DNA of 42,159 bases from Desulfosporosinus sp. I2 (lineage in GTDB: Bacteria > Bacillota > Desulfitobacteriia > Desulfitobacteriales > Desulfitobacteriaceae): assembly GCF_000960765.1 (NCBI RefSeq), contig NZ_JYNH01000022.1, positions 1-42,159 on the forward strand. The letters are read 5' to 3'. The translations under genes were made by a program, and so were the position numbers. Position 1 is the first letter of the stretch; each line of letters begins with the position of its first letter. The notes under the pieces were generated by a model. The model did not search any database. It was not told the origin of the DNA and saw nothing but the letters and a program-made list of their open reading frames with translations. Shown here in pieces: positions 32,068-40,513 of this stretch.

Positions 32068-35000
32068 TCAAGGAGTTGTCCTTGAAGCAATGTCGCAAAA
32101 TGTCGAAAGAACCCGTCGGGTCGCCTCAATCACTGCCTCTTGATCAACCGTACGAATACGAACTTTGCATTCTAAATTGCCATTTTGAAGGGTCTTAAAC
32201 GACAATGGGTAAAGGGAAGCCGAGACTACAGACATCAATTGTTCTCCCGTTATCCCCGGATCTGCCCCAAAACGAATCATGACGTTTTGCTTAGACTGCT
32301 GTATTTGTTCAATTTTCAAGGAGCTTGCCAGCAACTTAATCCGAATGATTTCAATTAAGTGCTCGACTTCACGTGTCGGAGTCCCAAAGCGATCCACCAG
32401 TTCATCGACCATCTCGCTAAGTTCGCCTTCATCCCGAACCATTGACAACCTCTGATACAAAGAGGCCTTGGATTGACGGTCCACAACGTAAGAGTCTGGT
32501 AAGAAGGCATCCACCTGGAGTTCAATACTCGGTTCGACAACCTCTTCAACCTTTTCCCCTCGAAGTTCTTGGACGGCTTCTTTAAGCATTTGACTGTACA
32601 TTTCAAATCCCACGGCTGATAAATGCCCATGTTGTTGGGCACCAATGAGGTTTCCTGCACCACGAATCTCTAAATCTCGCATAGCAATTTTAAAGCCTGC
32701 CCCAAACTCTGTAAATTCTCGAATTGCCGCAAGACGTTTTTCTGCAATTTCTGTAAGGACCTTTTGCGGTTTATACAAAAGATAGGTATAAGCTTTGCGA
32801 TTAGAACGTCCAACTCGTCCGCGCAGTTGATAGAGTTGGGATAATCCAAAACGATCAGATTCATCGATAATCAGAGTGTTCACATTAGGCATATCAAGCC
32901 CCGTTTCGATAATCGTTGTCGAAACCAAGACATCCATTTCATGTTCCATAAAATCAAGCATAACCTGTTCCAAGGCCGTTTCGCGCATTTGGCCGTGAGC
33001 AACTCCAAACCGTGCTTCAGGAACTAATTGACTTAAGAAATGAATCACCTGATCCATATCCTCAACTCGATTATGCACATAGAAAACTTGTCCTCCCCGT
33101 TGAATTTCACGGCGTATTGCCTCTCGTACCACATCGGGTCGAAATTCAGTGACATACGTCTGGACAGGGTATCGACCTTCAGGCGGAGTCTCAATTACAC
33201 TCATATCTCTTACTCCCACCAGAGACATATGTAATGTCCTCGGGATGGGGGTTGCGGACAATGTCAGCACATCGATGTTACCCTTTAACGTTTTCAATTT
33301 CTCTTTATGGGTAACCCCAAACCGTTGCTCTTCATCAATCACCAATAATCCTAAATTACTAAATTTAATGGCCTCGGAAAGCAGGCGATGAGTACCTACA
33401 ATGACATCGATTTGCCCTTCTTTAAGGCCCTGAATGATCTCCTTTTGCTCCTTCTGGGATCGGAAGCGGCTTAGCATTTCAATTTTTATCGGATATCCCA
33501 TAAACCGCTCTCTAAAGGTATTAAAATGTTGCTGTGCCAAAATAGTCGTGGGGACAAGAACCGCTACTTGCTTACTATCCATGACAGCCTTAAAAGCGGC
33601 TCTGAGGGCAACTTCCGTCTTACCATATCCCACATCTCCACAGAGTAAGCGATCCATCGGGCGTGGGCGCATCATATCCGCTTTTACATCTGCAATACTC
33701 TGAAGTTGATCTGGGGTCTCCACATACGGAAATTTCTCCTCAAATTCGTTTTGCCAGACATTATCCTTAGAGAAGGCAAATCCCTGAATCGCCTCTCTCT
33801 TAGCATAAAGTTTTACCAAATCAATGGCCATTTCTTTGACAGCACTACGTGTCTTATTCTTGACCTTGTACCAGTCAGTCCCGCCAAGTTTGTAAAGCTT
33901 GGGTAACGTTTCCCCTGCACTCCCTAAATACTTTTGCAAAAGATGGAGCTGATCGAGAGGAACATACAGCCGATCTTCCCCCGCATATCGGATTCCAAAA
34001 TAATCCTTCGCAATTCCGCCGACCTCTAAGCGATCTATTCCTGTGAACTGCCCAATCCCATGGTGTACATGGACTACAAAATCCCCAGGTTTAAGATCCG
34101 AGATAAAAAGGCTCTTTTTGGCAGGCGTGCTGGGCTTTCTGGCAGCCGCCTTGCTCTCTCGCTTATAAATTTCTGTTTCCGTAAGAATCACTAATTTTCC
34201 GAACGGCAACTCAAAACCTTGGTCTATCGAAAACGGATAAACATAAACTCGCCCTTCCTCGATAGGTTCCTCAAGTCCTTTGCGGGATGCAGCTACTCCT
34301 AGATCCTTTAACCCTTGAATCAATCGCTCAACGTGAGCCTCGTCCCCGACAAAAAGGGCGACCGCATTGCCAGCCTCCTTGCGGTGTACTATCTCATCCA
34401 CCAACATACTAGTTTTTCCCATGAATCCTGTTAATGGACGGGCGTTTAAGTTAAAAACTCTCTTCGGTGAAAGTCCTGGCGCCTGCCTCAAAAGAGTTGA
34501 AAGACCGATCAACGGGTGTTTCTCACCATAAATTAAAATATCCTCATAGTCGATAAATTGAGATCCTGGATGAACAAACCCGTCGCCATGTTCCAGTTGT
34601 TGCGTGAATTCTAATAAACGCTCATTGGCCTGAAACTCTAATAGTTCTTTCAAGCGGAGCGGTTCGTCCAAAAAAATACAATGATCGTCTGAGAGATATG
34701 AGAAAAAGGGAACGAGCGGCGTGTTGACCAAGCTCAAAAAGGGATAAACATTTTCATCGAGTATCCCCCGCTCAAGCCTTTCTACCATCACATCCAGTTT
34801 GTTTTGTAACCGATCTGCAGCCTCTTTCCTTCCAGCACGCTGATGACGGCCCATAACCTTCCGAGCTTCTGCCCGCATGGCAAAGCTGAGTTCCCTCAGC
34901 TCTTCCTTAGTTACAATATACTCCATAGCTGGGGGTATAAAGACCTTATCCTGAGAGGAGATTGATTTCTGTGTTCCTATATCAAACGTCCGTATCGAGT

Positions 35001-35613
35001 CCACTTCATCATCGAAAAACTCAATCCGTACTGACTCCCCATCTAAGGGAGCAATATCTAAGATTCCTCCTCGTAAAGCAAACTGTCCTTTCCCTTCAAT
35101 CGTCTCGACACGCTCGTACCCTCCGGCTATTAGCGTATGGAGGATTTCAGTTAAGCCATATACCTGACCAACTTTAAAAATTAACGTATACTCCTTAAAT
35201 CGTTCAACTGGAAATACTCGCCGTTCTAAGGCAAGGACTGAAGCCACAACCGTACACTTACGATCTTGGGCCAAACGATTAAAAACACGAATTCGATCTG
35301 AGGTTGTCTCCCTGCTTTTACCTAATACTTCAAAAGGGAGCCACTCTGTGGAAGGCAAATGCAAGATAGTTTCATGCGGACACCACGTCCGCAAATCACT
35401 AGTCCATTTTTGGGCCTGTTCTTCGGAATAAGTTAGAATTAATCCTGGCCCTGGTTTCGATCTTTGAATAAATTGAGCTACGAAGGCTGCCTTTTGACTT
35501 CCTGTTAAGTCATAAATCATTTGAGGCCATTCTCCGTGGCTTAACGACTGATCAATTTCTTTAATGTCGAGCCCTCGTCGAAGAAAATCATAAATTGTGT
35601 TCAAACCGCTCAT
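32068..35613 (-). CDS. mfd: Transcription-repair coupling factor
   Basis: Mfd removes RNA polymerase stalled at DNA damage and recruits UvrA. The 1181-residue product has the full layout. A UvrB-like N-terminal region holds about residues 30-350. The RNA-polymerase-interacting CarD-like domain lies near 505-570 (GDFVVHVHHGIGQFTGI). The RecG-like translocase has Walker A (GDVGYGKTEVALRAA) near 655 and DEEQRFG near 760, and the TRCF C-terminal domain lies beyond about 1015. The ATG at 35613 lies four bases after the fin stop with AAAGG almost touching it; a TTG three codons later has better spacing and may be the real start. Confidence 0.97.
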   Translation of the reverse strand: MSGLNTIYDFLRRGLDIKEIDQSLSHGEWPQMIYDLTGSQKAAFVAQFIQRSKPGPGLILTYSEEQAQKWTSDLRTWCPHETILHLPSTEWLPFEVLGKSRETTSDRIRVFNRLAQDRKCTVVASVLALERRVFPVERFKEYTLIFKVGQVYGLTEILHTLIAGGYERVETIEGKGQFALRGGILDIAPLDGESVRIEFFDDEVDSIRTFDIGTQKSISSQDKVFIPPAMEYIVTKEELRELSFAMRAEARKVMGRHQRAGRKEAADRLQNKLDVMVERLERGILDENVYPFLSLVNTPLVPFFSYLSDDHCIFLDEPLRLKELLEFQANERLLEFTQQLEHGDGFVHPGSQFIDYEDILIYGEKHPLIGLSTLLRQAPGLSPKRVFNLNARPLTGFMGKTSMLVDEIVHRKEAGNAVALFVGDEAHVERLIQGLKDLGVAASRKGLEEPIEEGRVYVYPFSIDQGFELPFGKLVILTETEIYKRESKAAARKPSTPAKKSLFISDLKPGDFVVHVHHGIGQFTGIDRLEVGGIAKDYFGIRYAGEDRLYVPLDQLHLLQKYLGSAGETLPKLYKLGGTDWYKVKNKTRSAVKEMAIDLVKLYAKREAIQGFAFSKDNVWQNEFEEKFPYVETPDQLQSIADVKADMMRPRPMDRLLCGDVGYGKTEVALRAAFKAVMDSKQVAVLVPTTILAQQHFNTFRERFMGYPIKIEMLSRFRSQKEQKEIIQGLKEGQIDVIVGTHRLLSEAIKFSNLGLLVIDEEQRFGVTHKEKLKTLKGNIDVLTLSATPIPRTLHMSLVGVRDMSVIETPPEGRYPVQTYVTEFRPDVVREAIRREIQRGGQVFYVHNRVEDMDQVIHFLSQLVPEARFGVAHGQMRETALEQVMLDFMEHEMDVLVSTTIIETGLDMPNVNTLIIDESDRFGLSQLYQLRGRVGRSNRKAYTYLLYKPQKVLTEIAEKRLAAIREFTEFGAGFKIAMRDLEIRGAGNLIGAQQHGHLSAVGFEMYSQMLKEAVQELRGEKVEEVVEPSIELQVDAFLPDSYVVDRQSKASLYQRLSMVRDEGELSEMVDELVDRFGTPTREVEHLIEIIRIKLLASSLKIEQIQQSKQNVMIRFGADPGITGEQLMSVVSASLYPLSFKTLQNGNLECKVRIRTVDQEAVIEATRRVLSTFCDIASRTTP

Positions 35614-35616
35614 CCT

Positions 35617-35793
35617 TTAATGATATACATTTCCTGTTTTGATTTCCATTTCGTGCAAACAACCTGGGCAAAGAATAAAGGCTACATTTCCGACGATATC
35701 CATTCCAGTGTCCACATTATCGCTTGTTAAGTTATCTAACTCGAGCTCACCAATAATCCGATCGCAGGCATGACATACCTTTAATATCTTCAA
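35617..35793 (-). CDS. fin: Anti-sigma-F factor Fin-like small protein
   Basis: This gene is too short for most ORF cut-offs. The 58-residue product begins (M)KILKVCHACDRIIGELELD and ends with CPGCLHEMEI near the C terminus, so it has two CxxC pairs able to bind zinc. Fin (YabK) in Bacillus is a forespore protein that inhibits sigma-F and lies between the pth and mfd genes, exactly as here. The start is a TTG, eight bases after AGGGAGG. The ribosome binding site is paired in a strong hairpin. The assignment rests on the cysteine pattern, size and position; direct similarity to Fin is modest. Confidence 0.8.
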   Translation of the reverse strand: MKILKVCHACDRIIGELELDNLTSDNVDTGMDIVGNVAFILCPGCLHEMEIKTGNVYH

Positions 35794-35795
35794 TC

Positions 35796-35845
35796 GTATA
35801 ACCTCCCTATGCTAGTAGAATGACCTCTTGCATAGGAGGTTATAC
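35796..35845 (-). promoter_or_regulatory. Hairpin sequestering the fin ribosome binding site
   Basis: The arms at 35796-35812 and 35830-35845 are complementary over 16 bp with one bulged base and a 17-base loop. The AGGGAGG of fin lies inside one arm and pairs with CCTCC of the other, and the TTG start follows two bases after the stem. On the plus strand the same hairpin is followed by TTTTTT and would act as a terminator of antisense transcription. Confidence 0.75.
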
Positions 35846-35851
35846 GCTTTT

Positions 35852-36409
35852 TTATCGATGGTATAAATTCATGGCTCGATCAGTTTCTCCTTTAATCCAG
35901 AGGTTGGTCGCCTTTTCTGAACGAACTAGCAGGTCATCCAATTTGGGAAGTTCCACTTCCTCGAAGGGGGAAAGGACATAGCGTGCCGGATCCCAATCTT
36001 TAGGCGGGCGTCCCACACCCAATTTAAGCCTCCAGAATTTATCCGTTCCAAGTTCAGAAAGAATCGACCGTATTCCGTTATGTCCACCAGCACCACCCTG
36101 ATCGCGCAAACGCATTTTACCCAGCGGCAAATCCAGATCATCCTGCACAATCAGTAAATTCTCACCGCCAACCTTATAAAAATGTACGAGTTCACTCACT
36201 GATCGGCCGCTCAAATTCATAAACGTTTGCGGTTTTAAGAGTAAAAGGCGCTCTCCCTCCACATTTCCCTCAGCCCATAACCCCTGAAACTTGACTCGGA
36301 ATTGAAGATTATTGATTTCTGCAAGCTGGTCAACTAACAAAAAGCCAATATTATGGCGTGTATCCGCATATTGAGGTCCTGGATTTCCAAGACCGACAAT
36401 AACCTTCAT
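35852..36409 (-). CDS. pth: Peptidyl-tRNA hydrolase (SpoVC)
   Basis: Pth releases tRNA from prematurely dropped peptidyl-tRNA and is essential. The 185-residue product begins [20 protein letters not shown], with catalytic H19, and has [15 protein letters not shown] and [20 protein letters not shown] with the catalytic aspartate. The ATG at 36409 follows GGAGGAG; an in-frame ATG at 36424 precedes that site. It is first in the pth-fin-mfd-prsA run. Repeat copy C lies about 50 bases upstream of its start and occupies much of the likely promoter region. Confidence 0.96.
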   Translation of the reverse strand: MKVIVGLGNPGPQYADTRHNIGFLLVDQLAEINNLQFRVKFQGLWAEGNVEGERLLLLKPQTFMNLSGRSVSELVHFYKVGGENLLIVQDDLDLPLGKMRLRDQGGAGGHNGIRSILSELGTDKFWRLKLGVGRPPKDWDPARYVLSPFEEVELPKLDDLLVRSEKATNLWIKGETDRAMNLYHR

Positions 36410-36461
36410 ACTTATCTCCTCCATAGCATATTCATTGGATAATCTGAATACATTTTCTTAA

Positions 36462-36630
36462 AGAAAACTTGGCTGGCGCCCGAAGACACTGTCTTCGCAC
36501 GTGTAAACCAGCTTGCAGCCTTGGCGTAGGCGGCCGCCTTAGTTGCCCTTATGCTTCCAGACGAAGACACTGTCTTCGCACGTATTAGCTTTCATGCAGT
36601 ATATAACGAAGTTATACTTTCTGACTAGTA
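36462..36630 (+). repeat. Interspersed palindromic repeat, copy C
   Basis: This is a 169-base unit colinear with copy A. It starts AGAAAACTTGGCTGGCGCC, has two CGAAGACACTGTCTTCG hairpins, the GGCGGCCGCC centre, and the TATAAC-GAA-GTTATA module, and ends TTTCTGACTAGTA. It differs from A at about a dozen positions. It lies between the divergent pth and PRC-barrel genes. Confidence 0.85.
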
Positions 36631-36671
36631 AAAAATAGGCAACGAATTCTTACCTGTTACACTTTCAGCTA

Positions 36672-36785
36672 AGCCGAGCATCTCAACTTCGGCTACGAAG
36701 GCCTCCAGCCCTTATTGAATACTATCGCGCTGGAGGATTGGTCTTGCCGAGGCAGAGTTCGGAATTCCCGCTTATAGAAGTGGGA
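36672..36785 (+). promoter_or_regulatory. Structured leader / attenuator-like region before the PRC-barrel gene
   Basis: Three stem-loops follow each other: AGCCGA/TCGGCT (36672-36694), CCTCCAGC/GCTGGAGG (36702-36736), and a last stem at 36766-36785 pairing TCCCGCTT with GAAGTGGGA through one G-U. The last is followed by GTCTTTAAA, like an intrinsic terminator, about 18 bases before AAAGGAGG. The layout resembles a cis-acting leader, but I recognise no known riboswitch class. Confidence 0.45.
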
Positions 36786-36813
36786 GTCTTTAAATCGATA
36801 AAGGAGGCGAATT

Positions 36814-37539
36814 ATGAAACCCAGTCGAAAATTCCTGTCCTTACCGATCATTTCTCTTCAAGAAGGGCATCAAATAGGGTATGTCAAAAGCTTGATCCTT
36901 AATGCAGGTACGAAGTCTCTAGCCGCAATCGTGGTAGACCCTAAGGGTTTTTTTAAAGACCAGCGCATTATCCCCTATTCCAGAGTCGTCAGTGTGGGTG
37001 ATGATGCCATCACGATCGACAAAGAGTCCCACGTGGAGAAGCCATCAAACCTTCCAGAACTATTGGATATGGTCAAAGAAAAATTGACCATCATCGGTAC
37101 CAAACTAGTGACCGAAACAGGAAAAACACTGGGTCATGCGGACGAATATTATGTCGATTCCAAGACAGGAAAAATAACCCAAATCGAGATTTCCGGAGGG
37201 AAACTCGAAGGATTCTTAAGCGGTAAAGCATGGATTTCTGCAGAGTATATTACCACAATTGGACACGACGTCATTGTCACTCAAAAGGATAGCGAAAATG
37301 CACTGACTGTGTCGGATAAAGGGCTTAGCGACACCTTCAAGAATCTAATTCACTCAACGTCCCATCTAGCCTCAGAAACCACGCACACCATCAGCAACTA
37401 CTTTAAAAAGGCCCCTTCTAAGAAGACAGCCAACCTTGCTCCAGAAAAGGAGCTCGTCCTTGTACCTGACCTTGAAACAATCCCACCAGAAAGCGAAAAA
37501 AGCTCGGAAATACCCATAACCAAAGACCCCCTGGGGTAA
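36814..37539 (+). CDS. PRC-barrel domain protein
   Basis: The specific function is unknown. The 241-residue product contains two PRC-barrel-like domains. The first (about 8-70) has ISLQEGHQIGYVKSLILNAG and DQRIIPYSRVVSVGDDAI; the second (about 88-160) has GTKLVTETGKTLGHADEYYV and GKAWISAEYITTIGHDVIV. A low-complexity tail follows. PRC barrels occur in RimM and in photosynthetic reaction centre H subunits, and such stand-alone proteins are common in Clostridia. The ATG has AAAGGAGG eight bases upstream. It is the only plus-strand gene in the window, and its stop lies within a terminator shared with prs. Confidence 0.88.
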   Translation: MKPSRKFLSLPIISLQEGHQIGYVKSLILNAGTKSLAAIVVDPKGFFKDQRIIPYSRVVSVGDDAITIDKESHVEKPSNLPELLDMVKEKLTIIGTKLVTETGKTLGHADEYYVDSKTGKITQIEISGGKLEGFLSGKAWISAEYITTIGHDVIVTQKDSENALTVSDKGLSDTFKNLIHSTSHLASETTHTISNYFKKAPSKKTANLAPEKELVLVPDLETIPPESEKSSEIPITKDPLG

Positions 37540-37550
37540 TACCCCAGGGG
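37528..37550. terminator. Convergent terminator between PRC-barrel gene and prs
   Basis: CCCCTGGGGT (37528-37537) and ACCCCAGGGG (37541-37550) form a perfect 10-bp stem with a 3-base loop. CCTTTTTAAC follows on the plus strand, so it terminates the PRC-barrel gene. The two stop codons flank it, so it may also serve prs, with a weaker T-tract. Confidence 0.85.
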
Positions 37551-37555
37551 CCTTT

Positions 37556-38497
37556 TTAACTAAAAAGCTTACTGACCGAAAGATCCTCGTGAATTCGAAC
37601 AATAGCTTCACCCAAAAGCGGCGCCACGGATAATACCCTAATTCTTGGTATCCTCTTCTGCGTATCTAAAGGAATCGTGTTCGTCACAACGAGTTCACGA
37701 ATAACAGAGTTCTCCAAGCGTTCAATAGCAGGTCCTGACAACACAGCATGGGTACAACAAGCATACACTTCCTTGGCACCCCGATCCAGAAGAGCCTGAG
37801 CTCCCTGAGTAATTGTTCCAGCTGTATCAATAATGTCATCGATCATAATCACTGTTTTCCCTTTCAGTTCACCGATGACATTCATAATCTCAGAAACATT
37901 GGGTTCGGGCCGGCGTTTATCGATAATAGCAAGAGAAGCACCGATCCGTTCTGCTAAATTCCGAGCTCGTGTTACTCCCCCTAAATCGGGAGATACTACA
38001 CAAATATTTTCAAGCCCCTTCTCCCTAAAATACTCAGCAAGAATAGGCACCCCGGGTAAGTGATCTAGGGGAATATCAAAGAATCCTTGAATCGCTGGAG
38101 CGTGCAAGTCCATGGTTACCACACGATCCGCTCCCGCCGTGGTAATTAGATTAGCCATTAGTTTGGCAGTAATCGGATCCCGCGCCCTTGTTTTACGCTC
38201 TTGTCTTGCATAGCCATAATAGGGCATTACAGCAGTAATCCGGCGCGCTGACGCTCGACGAATAGCATCAATCATGATCAGTAATTCCATGATGTTATCA
38301 TTCGTTGGGTGGCAGGTGGGTTGTACTACATAAATATCTGCCCCTCGAACGCTTTCATCAATCGCCAGACACGTCTCCCCGTCTTGAAAACGTTTAATTT
38401 TCGATTCGCCCAGCGGAACCCCCAAATAGTCTACAATTTCTTGTGCCAACGGTCGATTAGCATTCCCACAAAAAATCTTAAATTCTTTTGCCGCCAT
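37556..38497 (-). CDS. prs: Ribose-phosphate pyrophosphokinase
   Basis: Prs makes PRPP from ribose 5-phosphate and ATP for nucleotides, NAD and amino acids. The 313-residue product shows [20 protein letters not shown], the ATP flexible-loop region [16 protein letters not shown], the [20 protein letters not shown] segment, and the PRPP loop [14 protein letters not shown]. It starts 24 bases after glmU with a GGGGG site, so the two are co-transcribed as in Bacillus. Its product is the effector of PurR and a substrate of NadC, both encoded in this window. Confidence 0.97.
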   Translation of the reverse strand: MAAKEFKIFCGNANRPLAQEIVDYLGVPLGESKIKRFQDGETCLAIDESVRGADIYVVQPTCHPTNDNIMELLIMIDAIRRASARRITAVMPYYGYARQERKTRARDPITAKLMANLITTAGADRVVTMDLHAPAIQGFFDIPLDHLPGVPILAEYFREKGLENICVVSPDLGGVTRARNLAERIGASLAIIDKRRPEPNVSEIMNVIGELKGKTVIMIDDIIDTAGTITQGAQALLDRGAKEVYACCTHAVLSGPAIERLENSVIRELVVTNTIPLDTQKRIPRIRVLSVAPLLGEAIVRIHEDLSVSKLFS

Positions 38498-38521
38498 GCC
38501 TATAATTGCCCCCTATTTCAT

Positions 38522-39874
38522 CTATTCGCGATGCCAATGCTCCTTGATCACTTGTTGGCTCCGTTCCACTGCCAAGCTTTCAGCTGGAACATTCTTAGTT
38601 ATGGTAGACCCCGCACCTGTAACTGCATGTTCTCCTACCTCAACCGGAGCAACTAAGTTAGTGTTACTCCCAATAAACGCATAATCACCAATTTTGGTAG
38701 TATGTTTATGAACCCCGTCATAGTTACAAGTAATCGTGCCAGCACCAATATTCGCTGATTTTCCGATCTGAGCGTCCCCAATGTAACTCAAATGGGGTAC
38801 TTTTGCTCCCTTACCAATCCAACTATTCTTAATTTCTACAAAGTCCCCAATTTTAACTTCCGCTTCTAAGTTTGTGCCCGGTCGCAAATAGGTAAACGGA
38901 CCAATGTGACAACGTTCTCCGATTACTGCATCTTTGGCCACCGTATAAATTACCTCTGCGCCACATCTTACGACACAATTCTCTAAACTAGTTTGTGGCC
39001 CAATCACAACATCCTCTTCAATTCGAGTTTTTCCCATTAATCGAGTAAAGGGTAAAATCGTAACATCTTGAGCAAGGTGGACTTCGGCATCTATGAACGT
39101 TGATGCAGGATCAATTAGGGTTACCCCTTCTGCCATCCAATGCTCCAGTATGTTTTTGCGAAGAATTGCTTCTGCCTCGGCCAATTGCCCTCGGCTGTTA
39201 ATTCCTAGAGCTTCATGGGAATCCGAGGTACAATACGTTAGCATTTTTTCTTTGCGGTTCGAAAAAATTTCAAAGACTTCCGTTAGGTAATACTCCCCTT
39301 GCGCATTCTGAGTGGTAATACTCGTCAGGGCGTTTCTAAGAGCAGCCCCCTTAAAACAATAAGTCCCCGTGTTAATTTCCTTGATTTCCCGCTCAGCAGA
39401 CGTTGCATCTTTTTCTTCAATTATTTTGACCAGATTTTCACCGTCTTTAACAATACGACCATAGCCGAAAGGCTGGTCCAGATAGGCCGTTAAAACAGTG
39501 GCACTAGCCCCTTGTGCCTCGTGCATTTTAACAAGAGCTAGTAGTGTTTCAGACTTAAGCAACGGCTGATCTCCGCTCAAGACAAGTACCGTGTGAGCGT
39601 CTTCTAAGAAAGGTATTGCTTGCATTACAGCATGTCCTGTACCGAGCTGATCTTCTTGAACCACAATCTCCGCCCGTTGATGGATACAGGCCTCGATGCC
39701 CTCTCTTCCATGCCCAACAACAACCAGAGTGCGTTCAATTCCAGCGTGGCTGACTGTATCTAGGACATGCTCAATCAGAGTTTTCCCTGCTAATGAATGC
39801 ATGACTTTGGGTAACTTCGACTTCATTCTTGTCCCTTTCCCCGCCGCCATAATCACCGCAACCAAATTGGACAT
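38522..39874 (-). CDS. glmU: Bifunctional UDP-GlcNAc pyrophosphorylase / GlcN-1-P acetyltransferase
   Basis: GlmU makes UDP-N-acetylglucosamine for peptidoglycan and other polymers. The 450-residue product has an N-terminal nucleotidyltransferase domain with VAVIMAAGKGTRMKSKLPKV and LVLSGDQPLL. The C-terminal left-handed beta-helix (about 250-450) contains the acetyltransferase site YIGDAQIGKSANIGAGTITC followed by NYDG. The ATG at 39874 has GGAGG upstream. A TTGGCG/TATAAT promoter lies about 120 bases upstream, and a repeat remnant occupies part of the leader. Confidence 0.97.
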   Translation of the reverse strand: MSNLVAVIMAAGKGTRMKSKLPKVMHSLAGKTLIEHVLDTVSHAGIERTLVVVGHGREGIEACIHQRAEIVVQEDQLGTGHAVMQAIPFLEDAHTVLVLSGDQPLLKSETLLALVKMHEAQGASATVLTAYLDQPFGYGRIVKDGENLVKIIEEKDATSAEREIKEINTGTYCFKGAALRNALTSITTQNAQGEYYLTEVFEIFSNRKEKMLTYCTSDSHEALGINSRGQLAEAEAILRKNILEHWMAEGVTLIDPASTFIDAEVHLAQDVTILPFTRLMGKTRIEEDVVIGPQTSLENCVVRCGAEVIYTVAKDAVIGERCHIGPFTYLRPGTNLEAEVKIGDFVEIKNSWIGKGAKVPHLSYIGDAQIGKSANIGAGTITCNYDGVHKHTTKIGDYAFIGSNTNLVAPVEVGEHAVTGAGSTITKNVPAESLAVERSQQVIKEHWHRE

Positions 39875-39934
39875 AATCTAATACGCCTCCAGCTTAAGTA
39901 TAACCCCTACTTCTATTTATAGTATACACCTGTA

Positions 39935-39967
39935 AAAGTATAACTTTCGGGTGGCATAAGTGCAACT
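39935..39967 (-). repeat. Deleted remnant of the interspersed repeat, inverted
   Basis: Read on the minus strand, AGTTGCACTTATGC is followed after four bases by CGAAAGTTATACTTT. In full-length copies these pieces flank the second hairpin, so this is an internal-deletion copy in the opposite orientation. It happens to create TTGCAC, 17 bases, TATACT, a possible promoter facing glmU. Confidence 0.6.
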
Positions 39968-39994
39968 TATACTTAGCCATGATTATGCACCTAA

Positions 39995-40024
39995 ATTATA
40001 CCCCAAAAGCGTTTCATTCGCCAA
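39995..40024 (-). promoter_or_regulatory. Likely glmU-prs promoter
   Basis: TTGGCG (40019-40024) and a perfect TATAAT (39995-40000) on the minus strand are 18 bases apart. It lies downstream of the spoVG terminator and upstream of glmU. Confidence 0.6.
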
Positions 40025-40104
40025 ATAAGCTCAATATCCCTTTATTATACATGTAGAAAGTTATGGAATGATTTAGTTTGACGTGTTTTATTAAGACACA
40101 TTAA

Positions 40105-40128
40105 AGGAGACCCGGCTTAAGGTCCCCT
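40105..40128 (-). terminator. spoVG terminator
   Basis: AGGAGACC (40105-40112) and GGTCCCCT (40121-40128) pair with one mismatch around an 8-base loop. TTTAAT follows on the minus strand. It lies about 30 bases past the spoVG stop. Confidence 0.65.
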
Positions 40129-40158
40129 CCAACATATCTTAACGGATCTATCTAAAAT

Positions 40159-40413
40159 TTAAATGGCTTCTTGATAAGCTTTTAATACGGCTGTTTGAAT
40201 CACCTCTCGTGCTACAGCAGAAATGGGATGGGCGATATCACGAAATTCCCCTTCTGGTGTTTTACGGCTGGGCATTGCTACAAAGATCCCATTCATACCT
40301 TCTACAACTTTGACATCATGTACAACAAAAGCATTATCAAAGGTCACTGAGACGACTGCCTTCATCTTTCCTTCCGTGTTAATCTTTCTGACCCGCACAT
40401 CGGTAATATTCAT
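40159..40413 (-). CDS. spoVG: Septation / RNA-binding regulator SpoVG
   Basis: SpoVG is a small nucleic-acid-binding regulator affecting septation, cortex formation and virulence genes in Firmicutes. The 84-residue product matches the family end to end: [56 protein letters not shown]. It has a consensus sigma-H promoter upstream and its own terminator. Position between purR and glmU is as in Bacillus, but the RidA-like gene (yabJ) that precedes it there is absent. Confidence 0.97.
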   Translation of the reverse strand: MNITDVRVRKINTEGKMKAVVSVTFDNAFVVHDVKVVEGMNGIFVAMPSRKTPEGEFRDIAHPISAVAREVIQTAVLKAYQEAI

Positions 40414-40454
40414 TATGAATCACCACCCTTCCGCATTCGGGGATATTCATAATA

Positions 40455-40483
40455 ATATTCTCTGTATGGTAAAAAAATCCTTC
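40455..40483 (-). promoter_or_regulatory. spoVG sigma-H promoter
   Basis: On the minus strand, GAAGGATTT (40475-40483) and AGAGAATAT (40455-40463) match the Bacillus sigma-H consensus (RnAGGAwWW and RnnGAATww) at every fixed position, with an 11-base spacer. spoVG is the classical sigma-H gene. Confidence 0.82.
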
Positions 40484-40513
40484 TTTGAATATATGAAAAT
40501 TTCAATAATCTAT

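Larger units (their letters stand above)
36410..36813. other. Divergent intergenic region between pth and the PRC-barrel gene
   Basis: These 404 bases separate the only divergent gene pair in the window. They hold repeat copy C (36462-36630) and, on the PRC-barrel side, a leader with three stem-loops (36672-36694, 36702-36736, 36766-36785). No clear promoter was found for either gene; TATACT near the end of the repeat (36613-36618) could be a plus-strand -10. Confidence 0.5.

Noticed and set aside
25110-36630. CRISPR array made of the repeated hairpins
   Set aside because: The hairpin units are few and irregularly spaced, the sequence between them is itself repeated rather than unique, and no cas genes are present.
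36757-36770. PurR box upstream of the PRC-barrel gene (AATTCCGAACTCT on the minus strand)
   Set aside because: It is a single near match. PurR needs two boxes in opposite orientation about 16-17 bases apart, and no partner was found.
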